DNA of 64,000 nt from Actinobacillus indolicus (GCF_004519515.1 NZ_CP038145.1:682001-746000); one strand, 5' to 3'; positions 43,314 through 57,244 are shown, counted from the first letter of the stretch. Translations and numbers: made by a program. The notes: generated from the letters alone by a model not told the origin.

Positions 43314-43799
43314 ATGTTAAATTCAATTGGCTTAGAAAAAGAAACATCTGCTAAATTAGCTCAAGAGTTAAATAACTTATTAGCAAGTTACCAAGTATTC
43401 TACACCAATGTGCGTGGCTATCATTGGAATATCAAAGGCGTAAGCTTCTTTGAATTACACGCAAAATTTGAAGAAATCTATGATGATTTAGTGGTTAAAG
43501 TAGATGAAATTGCAGAACGTATTCTTACCTTAGGTCACGTTCCTGCTAATGCCTTTAGCCAATACCTAAATGTTTCATTAGTCAAAGAAGACATTGGCGC
43601 AAGTTCTGCTCAACATTGTTTAACAGGCACATTAGAAGGCTTTAAAACCTTATTAAAACAACAACGTGAAATTCTTGCTCTTGCAAGTGAAGCTGGCGAT
43701 GAAGGTACCGCCTCACAAATGAGTGATTACATTAAAGAACAAGAAAAACTCGTATGGATGTTCTCTTCTGCGGCAACTTGTGGTGTATGCCAACAATAA
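43314..43799 (+). CDS. dps: Dps-family ferritin-like DNA protection protein
   Basis: Dps dodecamers oxidise Fe2+ and protect DNA under starvation and peroxide stress. The 161-residue protein shows the ferroxidase motif NVRGYHWNIKG, FFELHAKFEEIYDDL and VDEIAERI. AGGAGAAAT precedes ATG 43314. A lysine-rich DNA-binding tail is not evident, so DNA binding is uncertain. Confidence 0.95.
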   Translation: MLNSIGLEKETSAKLAQELNNLLASYQVFYTNVRGYHWNIKGVSFFELHAKFEEIYDDLVVKVDEIAERILTLGHVPANAFSQYLNVSLVKEDIGASSAQHCLTGTLEGFKTLLKQQREILALASEAGDEGTASQMSDYIKEQEKLVWMFSSAATCGVCQQ

Positions 43800-43805
43800 T
43801 CTTAA

Positions 43806-43844
43806 GAAAAAGCTGATTTCAACAACATTGAAATCAGCTTTTTT
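43806..43844 (+). terminator. Terminator of dps
   Basis: AAAGCTGATTTCAA and TTGAAATCAGCTTT pair around CAACA and run into T6. It lies between convergent dps and pssA and could act on both. Confidence 0.93.
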
Positions 43845-43845
43845 A

Positions 43846-45213
43846 CTACAATAACATCTTCACAATCTTATCCAATTTTACCCGTCCAAATTTTTTGAGT
43901 AATTTTTTCACTTTTTCTGGGTAGTCTTTTAGCTCTTCCAAATCGCTATAATGGGTCAAAACGGTCGTATGCGTACGAATTTGCGCTAACTCGTCCTGGG
44001 CTTTTTCGGTAAGCTCTCCGTTTGGATCGGAAATCAACACCGCATTTTCCGCATCAAGCTTCCAAGCTCGTGGATTGAGATTATTTCCTGTCAATAAAAT
44101 ATAACGATCATCAATCCACACCCCTTTTAGATGATAGGTGTTTTCCCCATCTTTCCATAAACGGATAGTTAATTGCCCATTTTGAATGTAATAATCAAAA
44201 CGTTTAGCAAACGCTCGTAGATTTTTTTCATACAAATATGGCAACGCTGATGCCATCGTAAATTTTTCTTCAGGAGGCGTAAAAAAGTCGTTCGCCGTTT
44301 TATCGCCGACAATAATTTCAATCTGTTTGCCATTTTCCAATAACCACTCTATTCGTTGGCTGATAGAACGAGGGAAATTGAAATAAGGCGTACAAATGGT
44401 TAATTTTTGTTGCACTTGGAAAAACAAGGCTTCAATCGTTTTATTCAGCGGATTTTTACGTCCTAAGCCCACCACAGGAGAAACCATTAGCTGTTCATGA
44501 TTCATTGGCTTACCATTAAAACGATATGCCTGTTGGCTTAGCTCCTTACGGAAAGCTTTTACAAGCGGTCGGATTTCAATGGTTTTTGGACGATTTGCTT
44601 GATCCAAGCGATTTACCGCTGAGTTAGTCAAAATATTCTGCTGAATAAAATTAACCCAACTGTCTGCCAGCGTTTTATTTTCTATTTGATGATAGCGGTC
44701 GTAGCGATAACGCTCAAACTGCTGTAAATAGACGTTGTTAATGCTCGCTCCGCTATAAAGCAAGGTATCATCAAACACAAAACCTTTTAGGTGCAACACG
44801 CCGAAGATCTCACGTTTATTGACCGGAACGCCATAAAACGCAATCTCTTGCTCTGTCGGCAGGGCATATTTTTCACGCATTTGGGTGTACCAATCGGCAT
44901 TTGAACTTTGGGTTTCTTCGCCGATACGCCCACGTTGTGCCCTATGCCAATCCACAAAGACTTTAATTTCTAGTTGTGGGTTAGCTAATTTCGCTTGATA
45001 GAGTGCATCTAAGATCTCTTGCCCAGCTTCATCTTTTTCAAAATAGAGAGCGGTGAGATAAATACGAAATTTTGCTTGTTTGATTAACGCTAAAATTTGT
45101 TGTTTAAACGCAGTGCTACTTGTTAGAAAATCCACTTTTTCTACCGCTTGGGGTATGAAGGTGAGATTGTCTAAGTGGCGTTTTGCACGGGTTTGTTTAT
45201 TTAGAATAAGCAT
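43846..45213 (-). CDS. pssA: CDP-diacylglycerol-serine O-phosphatidyltransferase (phosphatidylserine synthase)
   Basis: PssA makes phosphatidylserine, the precursor of phosphatidylethanolamine. The 455-residue phospholipase D-superfamily protein has two HKD motifs: HLKGFVFDDTLLYSGASINN and YHLKGVWIDDRYILLTGNN. ATG 45213 follows AGAGGA and gives the expected length. A longer frame to 45273 is only the translated end hairpin of the upstream repeat. Confidence 0.96.
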   Translation of the reverse strand: MLILNKQTRAKRHLDNLTFIPQAVEKVDFLTSSTAFKQQILALIKQAKFRIYLTALYFEKDEAGQEILDALYQAKLANPQLEIKVFVDWHRAQRGRIGEETQSSNADWYTQMREKYALPTEQEIAFYGVPVNKREIFGVLHLKGFVFDDTLLYSGASINNVYLQQFERYRYDRYHQIENKTLADSWVNFIQQNILTNSAVNRLDQANRPKTIEIRPLVKAFRKELSQQAYRFNGKPMNHEQLMVSPVVGLGRKNPLNKTIEALFFQVQQKLTICTPYFNFPRSISQRIEWLLENGKQIEIIVGDKTANDFFTPPEEKFTMASALPYLYEKNLRAFAKRFDYYIQNGQLTIRLWKDGENTYHLKGVWIDDRYILLTGNNLNPRAWKLDAENAVLISDPNGELTEKAQDELAQIRTHTTVLTHYSDLEELKDYPEKVKKLLKKFGRVKLDKIVKMLL

Positions 45214-45225
45214 TGTTAGTCCTCT

Positions 45226-45652
45226 GTTACTTTTCTTTGCTTGTGCAAAGAAAAGTAACCAAAAGAAACACACCCTACTTCACCGCTTATCTTCGCTTAG
45301 TTTAAATTTGTTTAACGGAACATTTTAAATTCGCCAACTTCGTTGGCTCAGAGAAAAATGTTCCTACAAATTTAAACACGCTCAGGCGGTTCAGAAGGGA
45401 ACCCAATCCGCCATAACAAGCGGTGAGTTTTAATCAATTTTTTGTAATGCTAAGATCGAGATGTTCGATCTCCCCTGCGTTTCGCCGAAGCGGTTGCATC
45501 AATTTTTGAGGACAACTTTTCGTGTTTGAGCTTGCGAAGCAAGCGAATTTGAAAAGTTCGTCCCAAAAATTAGCAACAAGCGTAGGAAGAAGAAACGCTC
45601 GGGGTCGCCTTTCTTTTGCCTACTTTTCTTTGGCGAAGCAAAGAAAAGTAGG
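45226..45652. repeat. 427-bp composite palindromic element with ~43-bp terminal inverted repeats
   Basis: The gap between ileS and pssA is filled by nested hairpins. The left end GTTACTTTTCTTTGC-ttgt-GCAAAGAAAAGTAAC (45226-45259) and right end CCTACTTTTCTTTG-N6-CAAAGAAAAGTAGG (45619-45652) are inverted copies, continuing into CCAAAAGAAA / TTTCTTTTGCC. Inside are a two-step hairpin at 45300-45377 tipped by GCCAAC-ttc-GTTGGC, AGATCGA-N5-TCGATCT at 45453-45471, and a 21-bp imperfect hairpin at 45501-45571 tipped by GCTTGC-gaa-GCAAGC. A USS sits at 45416. No gene is supported. The layout is MITE-like, but I see no clear target duplication. Confidence 0.8.
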
Positions 45653-45679
45653 AAATGTAGTTACGGAGAGAGTGCTTGT

Positions 45680-48496
45680 TTAAGCAAATGCTCTTTGCTC
45701 GCCATTACCTGCCACATTCTCCACACAACGCCCACAAATCTCAGCGTGTTCTGCATTTGCACCAATATCTGTCGCATAGTGCCAGCAACGTGGGCATTTT
45801 TCACCGTCAGCACGTTCTACTTTCACCGCAAGACCAGCTAATTCACCTTCAGCAACATCGGCTTCGGCAAGTGGTTTAACAACCGCTTGTGAAGTGATTA
45901 ACACGAAGCGTAGCTCGTTGCCTAACTGTTCTAACAACGGACGAATATCATCATTTGCATAAACGGTGACTTTCGCTTCTAAGCTAGCACCGATTAACTT
46001 GTCATTACGTGCTTGCTCTAATACACGATTGACCTCAGCACGTACTTTTAACAGTTTTTGCCAGTAGCCATCATCTAATTTATCCGCTTCGCTCAAGCTG
46101 AATAAACCTGTATAAAACTCTTCGGTAAAGACAAATTCAGAACGCCCTTCCACTTGTGGTAAGTAGCCCCAGATTTCATCGGCAGTGAAGGATAAAATCG
46201 GTGCCATCCAACGCACTAACGCTTCAGAGATATGCCACAATGCAGTTTGACAGCTACGGCGTGCAAGGCTGTCTGCTTTGGTGGTGTATTGACGGTCTTT
46301 GATAATATCTAAATAGAACGATCCCATTTCGATTGAACAGAAACGCATTAAACGCTGAACAACGGTGTGGAATTGATAATTATCATAGGCTTCTTTAATG
46401 TCGTTTTGTGCATCTAACGCACAGCTTACCGCCCAACGATCTAGGGCGATCATCTCTTCAGGTTTAACCAGATCACGTTTTGGATCGAAGCCGTTTAAGT
46501 TCGCTAATAGGAAACGTGCAGTATTACGGATACGGCGATAAGTGTCACCTGCACTGTTTAAAATGTTGTGCGAAACGGCAATTTCACCGGTGTAGTCCGT
46601 CGAAGCAACCCATAAACGTAAAATATCTGCACCATTTTTGTTCCACACTTCACTTGGCACAATCACATTACCGAGTGATTTTGACATTTTGCGACCTTTT
46701 TCATCGACGGTGAAACCGTGTGTAAGTACTTGATTATAAGGTGCTTTATTATCGGTTGCCGTAGAAAGCATTAATGATGACATAAACCAACCACGGTGTT
46801 GGTCTGAACCTTCAAGGTACATATCCGCAGCATTGCCGTTAAACTCTGGGCGTTGTTGCACTACAGACGCATAGGTTGATCCTGAGTCGAACCATACATC
46901 AAGGGTATCAGGCACTTTACGATAGATTTTCGCATCTTCTTCGCCTAAAACTTCTTTCGGATCTAAATCCCACCACGCTTGAATACCTGCCTGCTCAACA
47001 CGTTTTGCCACTTCTTCCAAAATTTCTAAGGTGCGTGGGTGTAGCTGTTCTGTTTCGTTATGCACAAACATTGTCATCGGCACACCCCAAGTACGCTGAC
47101 GAGAGATACACCAGTCAGGACGGTTCGCCACCATCGTATCAATACGTGCTTCACCCCAACTTGGGATCCAACGTACACGTTTAATTTCGCCTAATGCCTG
47201 TTTGCGTAAACCTTGCGTTTCCATACCGATAAACCATTGTGGTGTCGCACGGAAAATAATCGGAGTTTTATGACGCCAGCAGTGCGGATAGCTGTGTTTG
47301 ATACGCTCTAATTTGAGCAACGCCCCAGTTTCTTTTAGTTTTTCAAGGACTAAATCATTACTTTCAAACACACCTTTGCCTGCAAAGAATGGTGTAGTTG
47401 AAATGAATTTACCATCGTTTGCCACCAAACAAGCCATTTCTAATTTATATTTCTGACCCACAATATAGTCGTCTAAACCGTGATCCGGTGCGGTATGTAC
47501 TAAACCCGTACCGCCATCGGTAGTAACGTGATCGCCTAAAATAAACGGTATACTATACTCATAGAACGGATGGTTAAAACGCATTAACTCTAAATCACTG
47601 CCTTTCGCTGAACCTAACACTTCCACTTGCTCAACGCCTGCTGCTTTTTGTACAGCTTCTAGAAGTTCTGCCGCAAGAATGACACGCTCATCGCCAAATT
47701 GTACGAGTTGATATTCTAATTCTGCATTTAACGCAATCGCACGGTTTGACGGCAACGTCCAAGGGGTTGTTGTCCAAATTACTGCAGAAATTTGACCGCT
47801 TCCTTTACCTTGTGCATTAAATTTCGCTTCTACGGCAGCAGGATCTACCGCAGAAAAACGCACATAGATTGATGGCGAGACTTTATCTTCATATTCCACT
47901 TCAGCTTCAGCAAGGGAAGATCCACAATCTAAACACCAGTGAACCGGTTTTGAGCCTTTGTATAAGTGACCATTTGCAATCACTTTACCTAAAGCACGGA
48001 TAATATGGGCTTCTGTATCAAAGTTCATTGTCAAGTATGGGTTATCCCAATCACCCAACACACCCATACGGATAAAGTCTGCTTTTTGCCCTTCAACTTG
48101 TTCTGCTGCATATTTACGACATTCTTGACGGAATTCTGCCGCTGAAATTTTTTCATTTGGCTTACCCACCAAACCTTCTACTTTCAACTCAATCGGCAAA
48201 CCGTGGCAGTCCCAACCCGGGATATACGGCGAGTCAAAACCCAACGCAGTTTTTGATTTAATAATAATATCTTTTAAAATTTTATTAACGGCGTGACCAA
48301 GGTGAATATTCCCGTTCGCATACGGAGGACCATCGTGCAGAATAAAGGATTTTTTCCCTTTTGATGCTTCACGAATTTTTTGATAGAGCTTTTTGTCGTA
48401 CCAATTTTGTAACATCGCAGGTTCACGCTTAGCGAGATCCCCACGCATCGGAAAGCCTGTTTCAGGCAAATTTAATGTGTTTTTGTAATCAGTCAT
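45680..48496 (-). CDS. ileS: Isoleucyl-tRNA synthetase
   Basis: The 938-residue class I synthetase charges tRNA-Ile and edits Val. HIGH is HLGH in NGNIHLGHAVNKI, KMSKS begins at residue 603, the editing domain contains TTTPWTLPSNRAIA, and the C-terminal zinc site is CPRCWHYA ... CGRCVENV. It follows ribF on the minus strand, the ribF-ileS order of E. coli; lspA is not next. Confidence 0.98.
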   Translation of the reverse strand: MTDYKNTLNLPETGFPMRGDLAKREPAMLQNWYDKKLYQKIREASKGKKSFILHDGPPYANGNIHLGHAVNKILKDIIIKSKTALGFDSPYIPGWDCHGLPIELKVEGLVGKPNEKISAAEFRQECRKYAAEQVEGQKADFIRMGVLGDWDNPYLTMNFDTEAHIIRALGKVIANGHLYKGSKPVHWCLDCGSSLAEAEVEYEDKVSPSIYVRFSAVDPAAVEAKFNAQGKGSGQISAVIWTTTPWTLPSNRAIALNAELEYQLVQFGDERVILAAELLEAVQKAAGVEQVEVLGSAKGSDLELMRFNHPFYEYSIPFILGDHVTTDGGTGLVHTAPDHGLDDYIVGQKYKLEMACLVANDGKFISTTPFFAGKGVFESNDLVLEKLKETGALLKLERIKHSYPHCWRHKTPIIFRATPQWFIGMETQGLRKQALGEIKRVRWIPSWGEARIDTMVANRPDWCISRQRTWGVPMTMFVHNETEQLHPRTLEILEEVAKRVEQAGIQAWWDLDPKEVLGEEDAKIYRKVPDTLDVWFDSGSTYASVVQQRPEFNGNAADMYLEGSDQHRGWFMSSLMLSTATDNKAPYNQVLTHGFTVDEKGRKMSKSLGNVIVPSEVWNKNGADILRLWVASTDYTGEIAVSHNILNSAGDTYRRIRNTARFLLANLNGFDPKRDLVKPEEMIALDRWAVSCALDAQNDIKEAYDNYQFHTVVQRLMRFCSIEMGSFYLDIIKDRQYTTKADSLARRSCQTALWHISEALVRWMAPILSFTADEIWGYLPQVEGRSEFVFTEEFYTGLFSLSEADKLDDGYWQKLLKVRAEVNRVLEQARNDKLIGASLEAKVTVYANDDIRPLLEQLGNELRFVLITSQAVVKPLAEADVAEGELAGLAVKVERADGEKCPRCWHYATDIGANAEHAEICGRCVENVAGNGEQRAFA

Positions 48497-48560
48497 TTTT
48501 ATGTTCCAGTTAATAAAATTTAAAAATAAATCGGTGATTGCATATTTGCAAAACTCTCTC

Positions 48561-49520
48561 TTAATCTGACCGCTTGCTATGCGTAAAAAAGCTTTTTACG
48601 TCAATAACATCACGTTCTATCTGTGATTTCAGTTCATCAAAACTCGCAAACTTAATTTCTGAACGAACCTTCTTTAAAAAACGAACTTCAATCGCTTGCC
48701 CATAAATAGATTTATCAAACTCAAATAAATGCACTTCTAATAGCGGCTTTGTTCCGTTTATCGTTGGTCGATTGCCTACATTAGCAATGCCGTTGAATAC
48801 GCCTTCGGCTGTTTCAATTTGCACGGCATAGACACCTTGGATTGGGGTGACTAAGCGGTTCAACATAATATTTGCAGTTGGAAATCCAATGGTTCTACCT
48901 AATTTATTACCGTGAGCAACACGACCACAAATTGCATAAGGTTTTCCTAGCATTTTTTCTGCTAACTGCAGATCATCATTATGTAACGCATCACGAATAA
49001 GTGAACTACTAACCCGCTGTTGCCCTAAACAATGGCTATGCGAATTTTCTACGTCAAACCCAAATTGCTTCCCAGCTTTTTGCAAAATTTCAAAGTTTCC
49101 TGACCGCTTGTAGCCAAATTGGAAATCATCTCCAACACTTAAATATTTCACATTTAATTTATCCACCAATAAAGATTGAATAAATTCTGCAGGCGCTAAC
49201 TCTGCAAACTTTTGATTAAAACGAATACAGAGCAAATAATCTATGCCGATTTGTTGTAATGCCGAAATCTTATCGCGCAACCGCATTAAACGAGCAGGAG
49301 CTATAGAAGACGTTAACTTTTTCGCAAAAAATTCTCGTGGTTGCGGCTCAAAAACCATGACCACAGAAGGTACGCTTAATATCTTTGCTTGTTCAATTAA
49401 ACGTTTCAAAATTTGTTGATGCCCTAAATGAACGCCATCAAAATTTCCGATTGTTAATGCACACCCATTTCGGAAATCAGGCATACTTTTAAAATTATAA
49501 ACTCCACGTATTAATTGCAT
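48561..49520 (-). CDS. ribF: Bifunctional riboflavin kinase/FAD synthetase
   Basis: RibF converts riboflavin to FMN and FAD. The 319-residue protein has the adenylyltransferase motif TIGNFDGVHLGHQQILKRL at the N-terminus and the kinase motif GRTIGFPTANIML near residue 205. It lies upstream of ileS with a 64-base gap. Confidence 0.97.
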   Translation of the reverse strand: MQLIRGVYNFKSMPDFRNGCALTIGNFDGVHLGHQQILKRLIEQAKILSVPSVVMVFEPQPREFFAKKLTSSIAPARLMRLRDKISALQQIGIDYLLCIRFNQKFAELAPAEFIQSLLVDKLNVKYLSVGDDFQFGYKRSGNFEILQKAGKQFGFDVENSHSHCLGQQRVSSSLIRDALHNDDLQLAEKMLGKPYAICGRVAHGNKLGRTIGFPTANIMLNRLVTPIQGVYAVQIETAEGVFNGIANVGNRPTINGTKPLLEVHLFEFDKSIYGQAIEVRFLKKVRSEIKFASFDELKSQIERDVIDVKSFFTHSKRSD

Positions 49521-49657
49521 TATTAAGTTGGCTTTAGTTTTTCAAACAAAAAATTATTCCCGATTATACGGGGAACAGGGATAAATGGAAAGATAGATAA
49601 AGAACTTATCATAAGAAACTGGATAAAATGAATACAAAAGGAAATGCAATGCATCTG

Positions 49658-49737
49658 ACAAGCGGTCAGATTCCCTCATTTTTTTGCAAATCCTTTTGCA
49701 AATTCCTCTCGCCATCTCACCGCTTGTTTGCGGGATG
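49658..49737. repeat. Inverted pair of uptake signal sequences beyond the rRNA operon
   Basis: ACAAGCGGT (49658-49666) and ACCGCTTGT (49729-49737) face each other; the arms extend to 12 bases with one mismatch (AAGCGGTCAGAT against ATCTCACCGCTT). TTTTTTTGCAAA tracts lie between. The gap 49521-49752 otherwise holds only the presumed ribF promoter. Confidence 0.75.
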
Positions 49738-49752
49738 TTTATCCCTAAACGC

Positions 49753-49785
49753 AAAAAACCGCAAGCTATCTCTAACTTGCGGTTT
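49753..49785 (-). terminator. rRNA operon terminator
   Basis: On the minus strand AAACCGCAAG and CTTGCGGTTT pair around a 10-base loop and end in a T run. It is about 18 bases past the 5S gene. Confidence 0.92.
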
Positions 49786-49802
49786 CTTTACCTTAATAAA
49801 AC

Positions 49803-49917
49803 CCTGATGGTGCCCTACTCTCACATGGGGAAACCCCACACTACCATCGGCGTTACTGCGTTTCACTTCTGAGTTCGGGATGGAATCAGGTGGGACCACA
49901 GCACTATGGCCATCAGG
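49803..49917 (-). rRNA. rrf: 5S ribosomal RNA
   Basis: About 115 bases. Ends CCTGATGG and CCATCAGG pair. The internal segments CCCGAACTCAGAAGTGAAAC and GATGGTAGTGTGGGG are diagnostic. Ends are estimated from the pairing. Confidence 0.95.
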
Positions 49918-50069
49918 AAAATCTTTGATGACTTTCTCTATCTTATTGTCTGTTCTTTCATTTCGAAACAAGCTGCTCTGAGTGTCTTTATTTTGTTTAG
50001 TTAGTTTGTTGCTTTTATTCAGCTTTCAACTCTCTTGCGCTTCTTCTTCAAAAACGCTTGAGGTTGTAT

Positions 50070-52965
<2,896 letters not shown>

Positions 52966-53153
52966 ATACAACCTCAAACATTTTTATTCGAAGTCGATAT
53001 TAACTACTAAACACTTGACTGCTTTTGTTCAGTCAAGATTTTCTTACTACTCAGACTTTCTTTCGAAAATCTCTCAGTTTTTCAGCTTGTTTCCAAATTT
53101 TTAAAGAACAATTCGATAATCACTTATCTTTCGACAAAAAAATCATCTTTAAA

Positions 53154-53229
53154 TGGCGTCCCCACGGGGATTCGAACCCCGGTTACCGCCGTGAAAGGGC
53201 GATGTCCTAGGCCTCTAGACGATGGGGAC
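53154..53229 (-). tRNA. tRNA-Glu (anticodon TTC) in the rRNA spacer
   Basis: A 76-base tRNA with encoded CCA. GTCCCCA pairs with TGGGGAC, and CCCTTTCACGG gives anticodon TTC. It is the only tRNA in the 16S-23S spacer, so this is a Glu-type operon, not an Ile/Ala type. Confidence 0.97.
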
Positions 53230-53332
53230 AACATTTAAAGATGCTTTCCACTTTGCCATTATAACATATTCTCTTCACTGTCTACAATTACCAAACAATC
53301 TGTGTGAACACTTGCAAATCGCTTCATCTAGG

Positions 53333-54871
<1,539 letters not shown>

Positions 54872-55030
54872 CAAAAAGTTTAATCGCTCAATAAACTGCT
54901 TAGCTAAAGTTTACATATTACTTTTAAGTAAAAATGAATTTCTAGTTTAAGCACTTATCAAGACTTCAAAATTAAATAATATTTTCAAATAAAGTCAATC
55001 AACAAGTGCCCACACAGATTGTCTGATAAA

Positions 55031-55043
55031 TTGTTAAAGAGCA
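55031..55043 (-). promoter_or_regulatory. rRNA boxA antitermination signal
   Basis: On the minus strand TGCTCTTTAACAA is a perfect boxA in the rRNA leader, about 160 bases before the 16S 5' end. A weaker copy (TGTTCTTTAAA, near 53100) precedes 23S. Confidence 0.88.
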
Positions 55044-55104
55044 AAAAAGAACGACGCACTGTCAAATTTAACTACTCACAACAGCGCGTCGTTGTGTGGT
55101 GCGC

Positions 55105-55132
55105 ATTATAGAGAAATCCCAAACTAACGCAA
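55105..55132 (-). promoter_or_regulatory. rRNA operon P1 promoter
   Basis: On the minus strand -35 TTGCGT (55127-55132), 16-bp spacer, -10 TATAAT (55105-55110), followed by the GC-rich discriminator GCGCACC. The A/T-rich sequence upstream could be an UP element. Confidence 0.85.
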
Positions 55133-55269
55133 GTACTTTTTGCAAAAAATTTGAAAAAAGTAACCGCTTGTTGAATTTTAATTCAGAATGGCTATTTTGT
55201 GTTAAAATTTAATTCTAAAAGTAGTCGTGTTCACTTTATTTTTACATCTCATTTCTACAGGAGAAACCC

Positions 55270-56103
55270 ATGCAACTAGAAAAATTCATCGGTTTAGGTG
55301 TTGCAGGAAACTTTGCCGGACATTTGGAACAAGCAGGCGAAGCCGCTGACTTTGTCAAAGTTCAAACCGCCGAAGCGATTCAACCGAAAGCCATTTTCCC
55401 GTTTTATGTTCCTTGCAAAAATTTAGCCGAATCCGACCGCTTTCTTGCTCATTATCCACTCTCCCATGACACCATTAATTTCCCGAAAGATGCCGACAAC
55501 CTGCAAATCGAACCAGAAGTCGCGCTAATTTGTGACATTGAATATCAAGACAGCAAAGTCGTTGCGTTAAAACCAACACACTTTGCAGCTTACAATGACT
55601 GTTCAATTCGTCGCCCGAATGCCCGCAAAATCTGTGAAAAGAAGAATTGGGGAGATAATTCCAAAGGTATTTCCGCCACACAAATTGCGTTAGATAAATT
55701 CGAACAAGGCGGAAACCTGGATCAATATCATATCGCCTGTTTCCACAAACGGAACGGTAAATTAACCGAATACGGCATCGACAGCCCAACGGTTGGTTAC
55801 AGTTATTTTCACCAAAAACTATTAGATTGGATCATCGACCGAATGAATAATCAACCCGATCAAGACCCAATGAGCAACATTTCTGATTTGCTCGCTTTGG
55901 CAAATTATCCAACCAAAGCTATTATTAGTATCGGCGCAACCCGCTACACAGATTTTGGTGAACAGAATTTCTTACAAATCGGCGATACAAGTATTGTCGT
56001 GGTTTATAACGCAAAACGTTATTCCCATGATCAGATTATTGATATGGCAGAAAAAGAAGTCTTTGAAGAAGGGATTTCGGCGTTAATACAAGCGGTCAGA
56101 TAA
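55270..56103 (+). CDS. DUF5718-like protein, possible FAH-fold
   Basis: The 277-residue soluble protein begins QLEKFIGLGVAGNFAGHLEQ. I recognise it as resembling the DUF5718 family, which has no assigned function. The segment DNLQIEPEVALICDIEY and SIRRPNARKICEKKNWGDNS resemble metal- and substrate-binding stretches of fumarylacetoacetate-hydrolase-fold enzymes; this is inference. AGGAG precedes ATG 55270. It is divergent from the rRNA operon; its stop overlaps a USS (56088-56096). Confidence 0.75.
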   Translation: MQLEKFIGLGVAGNFAGHLEQAGEAADFVKVQTAEAIQPKAIFPFYVPCKNLAESDRFLAHYPLSHDTINFPKDADNLQIEPEVALICDIEYQDSKVVALKPTHFAAYNDCSIRRPNARKICEKKNWGDNSKGISATQIALDKFEQGGNLDQYHIACFHKRNGKLTEYGIDSPTVGYSYFHQKLLDWIIDRMNNQPDQDPMSNISDLLALANYPTKAIISIGATRYTDFGEQNFLQIGDTSIVVVYNAKRYSHDQIIDMAEKEVFEEGISALIQAVR

Positions 56104-56214
56104 CCCAAATTTTTTGCAATTTTTTCGACGTAGATCGAAAAATTCGATCGCTGATCAGATTTTTAAATTTACTTTTCGTATAGTCGCTACATATTTTTCA
56201 TTGAGGAGAAAGAT

Positions 56215-57021
56215 ATGTGGCGATTTCTTTTATTTTTTATCATTCCAACGTTATCTGCACAGCCCGTCAATTTAATGTTGTTAGAACAATATAAAGATCA
56301 GGATGTCACCGGTTGGGTGATGAGTGAAAAACTGGATGGTGTACGTGGATTTTGGGATGGCAAACAGTTAATCAGCCGTCAAGGTTATCCGTTTTTGCCA
56401 CCCGATTATTTTATTCAAGGCTTTCCGCCCTTTGCGATTGACGGGGAGTTGTTCAGCGAGCGAGGAAAGTTTGAAGAGATTTCGGCAACAGTGCGTTCCG
56501 CCTCGCCGAAAGGTTGGTATAAGTTAAAATTACACGTTTTTGACGTGCCGAATGCTGAAGGGAATTTATTTGAGCGATTGAAGGTTCTGCAAGATTACCT
56601 TACTACACATCCCACACCTTATATTGAAATTATTGAACAGATTCCTATCAAGGATACAACGCACCTCAATCAATTTTTTGAGCAGATTCAACAGCTCGGC
56701 GGTGAAGGTGTCGTGGTGCGAAATCCGAATTCACCTTACATTCAAGGGCGTTCGGCACAAATTTTAAAGCTGAAAACCGTACTAGATGAAGAATGCACCG
56801 TGATTGCTCATCATAAAGGCAAAGGAAAATATGCCGATAAACTGGGGGCGGTAACCTGTGAAAATCATCGTGGGCGTTTTCGCATCGGTTCGGGATTTTC
56901 CGATAAAGAACGAGAGAACCCTCCTGCTATCGGTAGCCTTATCACTTATAAATATCGTGGTTTAACTGAAAATGGCAAACCTCGTTTTGCGACTTATTGG
57001 CGAGTACGAACAGATCAATAA
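56215..57021 (+). CDS. Secreted ATP-dependent DNA ligase
   Basis: A 268-residue minimal ATP ligase with nucleotidyltransferase and OB domains. The adenylated Lys39 is in motif I SEKLDGVRGFWDG; motif IV GGEGVVVRNP and motif V LKLKTVLDEECTVIAHHKGK follow. The N-terminus WRFLLFFIIPTLSAQPVN is a signal peptide, so it likely acts in the periplasm, as described for the Haemophilus enzyme. Replicative ligation is done by NAD-dependent LigA. A link to DNA uptake is plausible but unproven. Confidence 0.92.
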   Translation: MWRFLLFFIIPTLSAQPVNLMLLEQYKDQDVTGWVMSEKLDGVRGFWDGKQLISRQGYPFLPPDYFIQGFPPFAIDGELFSERGKFEEISATVRSASPKGWYKLKLHVFDVPNAEGNLFERLKVLQDYLTTHPTPYIEIIEQIPIKDTTHLNQFFEQIQQLGGEGVVVRNPNSPYIQGRSAQILKLKTVLDEECTVIAHHKGKGKYADKLGAVTCENHRGRFRIGSGFSDKERENPPAIGSLITYKYRGLTENGKPRFATYWRVRTDQ

Positions 57022-57170
57022 AAACTATTTTGCAAAAAATTCATAAAATCTGACCGCTTGTTATAAATGATAGACGATTAGTGATTATCAAATAAGCTAT
57101 TGACAAAGGATGATATAACAGGCGTAATAGGCACCGATAGAATATCTTCTATCAATTACTCTATTTTTCT

Positions 57171-57215
57171 ACAAGCGGTAAGATTTTGTAAAATATTTGC
57201 AAGATCTCACCGCTT
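57171..57215. repeat. Inverted pair of uptake-signal-like sequences
   Basis: ACAAGCGGTAAGAT (from 57171) faces ATCTCACCGCTT (57204-57215), pairing at 11 of 12 positions, with TTTGTAAAATATTTGC in the loop. It lies downstream of the ligase and 29 bases before the lipoprotein gene, so it may end the ligase transcript. Another USS (57053-57061) is just upstream. Confidence 0.7.
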
Positions 57216-57244
57216 TATAATAACTGATCATAAAGGTATCAATT

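Larger units (their letters stand above)
54872..55269. other. rRNA leader and divergent intergenic region
   Basis: This 398-base gap holds the rRNA leader with boxA, the P1 promoter, a USS at 55163-55171 and the upstream region of the DUF5718-like gene, which starts after AGGAG. No other gene is seen. Confidence 0.7.

Noticed and set aside
45080..45328. Open frame with a FFACAKKSNQKK-type phrase beside pssA
   Set aside because: It is a translation of the palindromic element end hairpin and of antisense pssA, a common false gene call.
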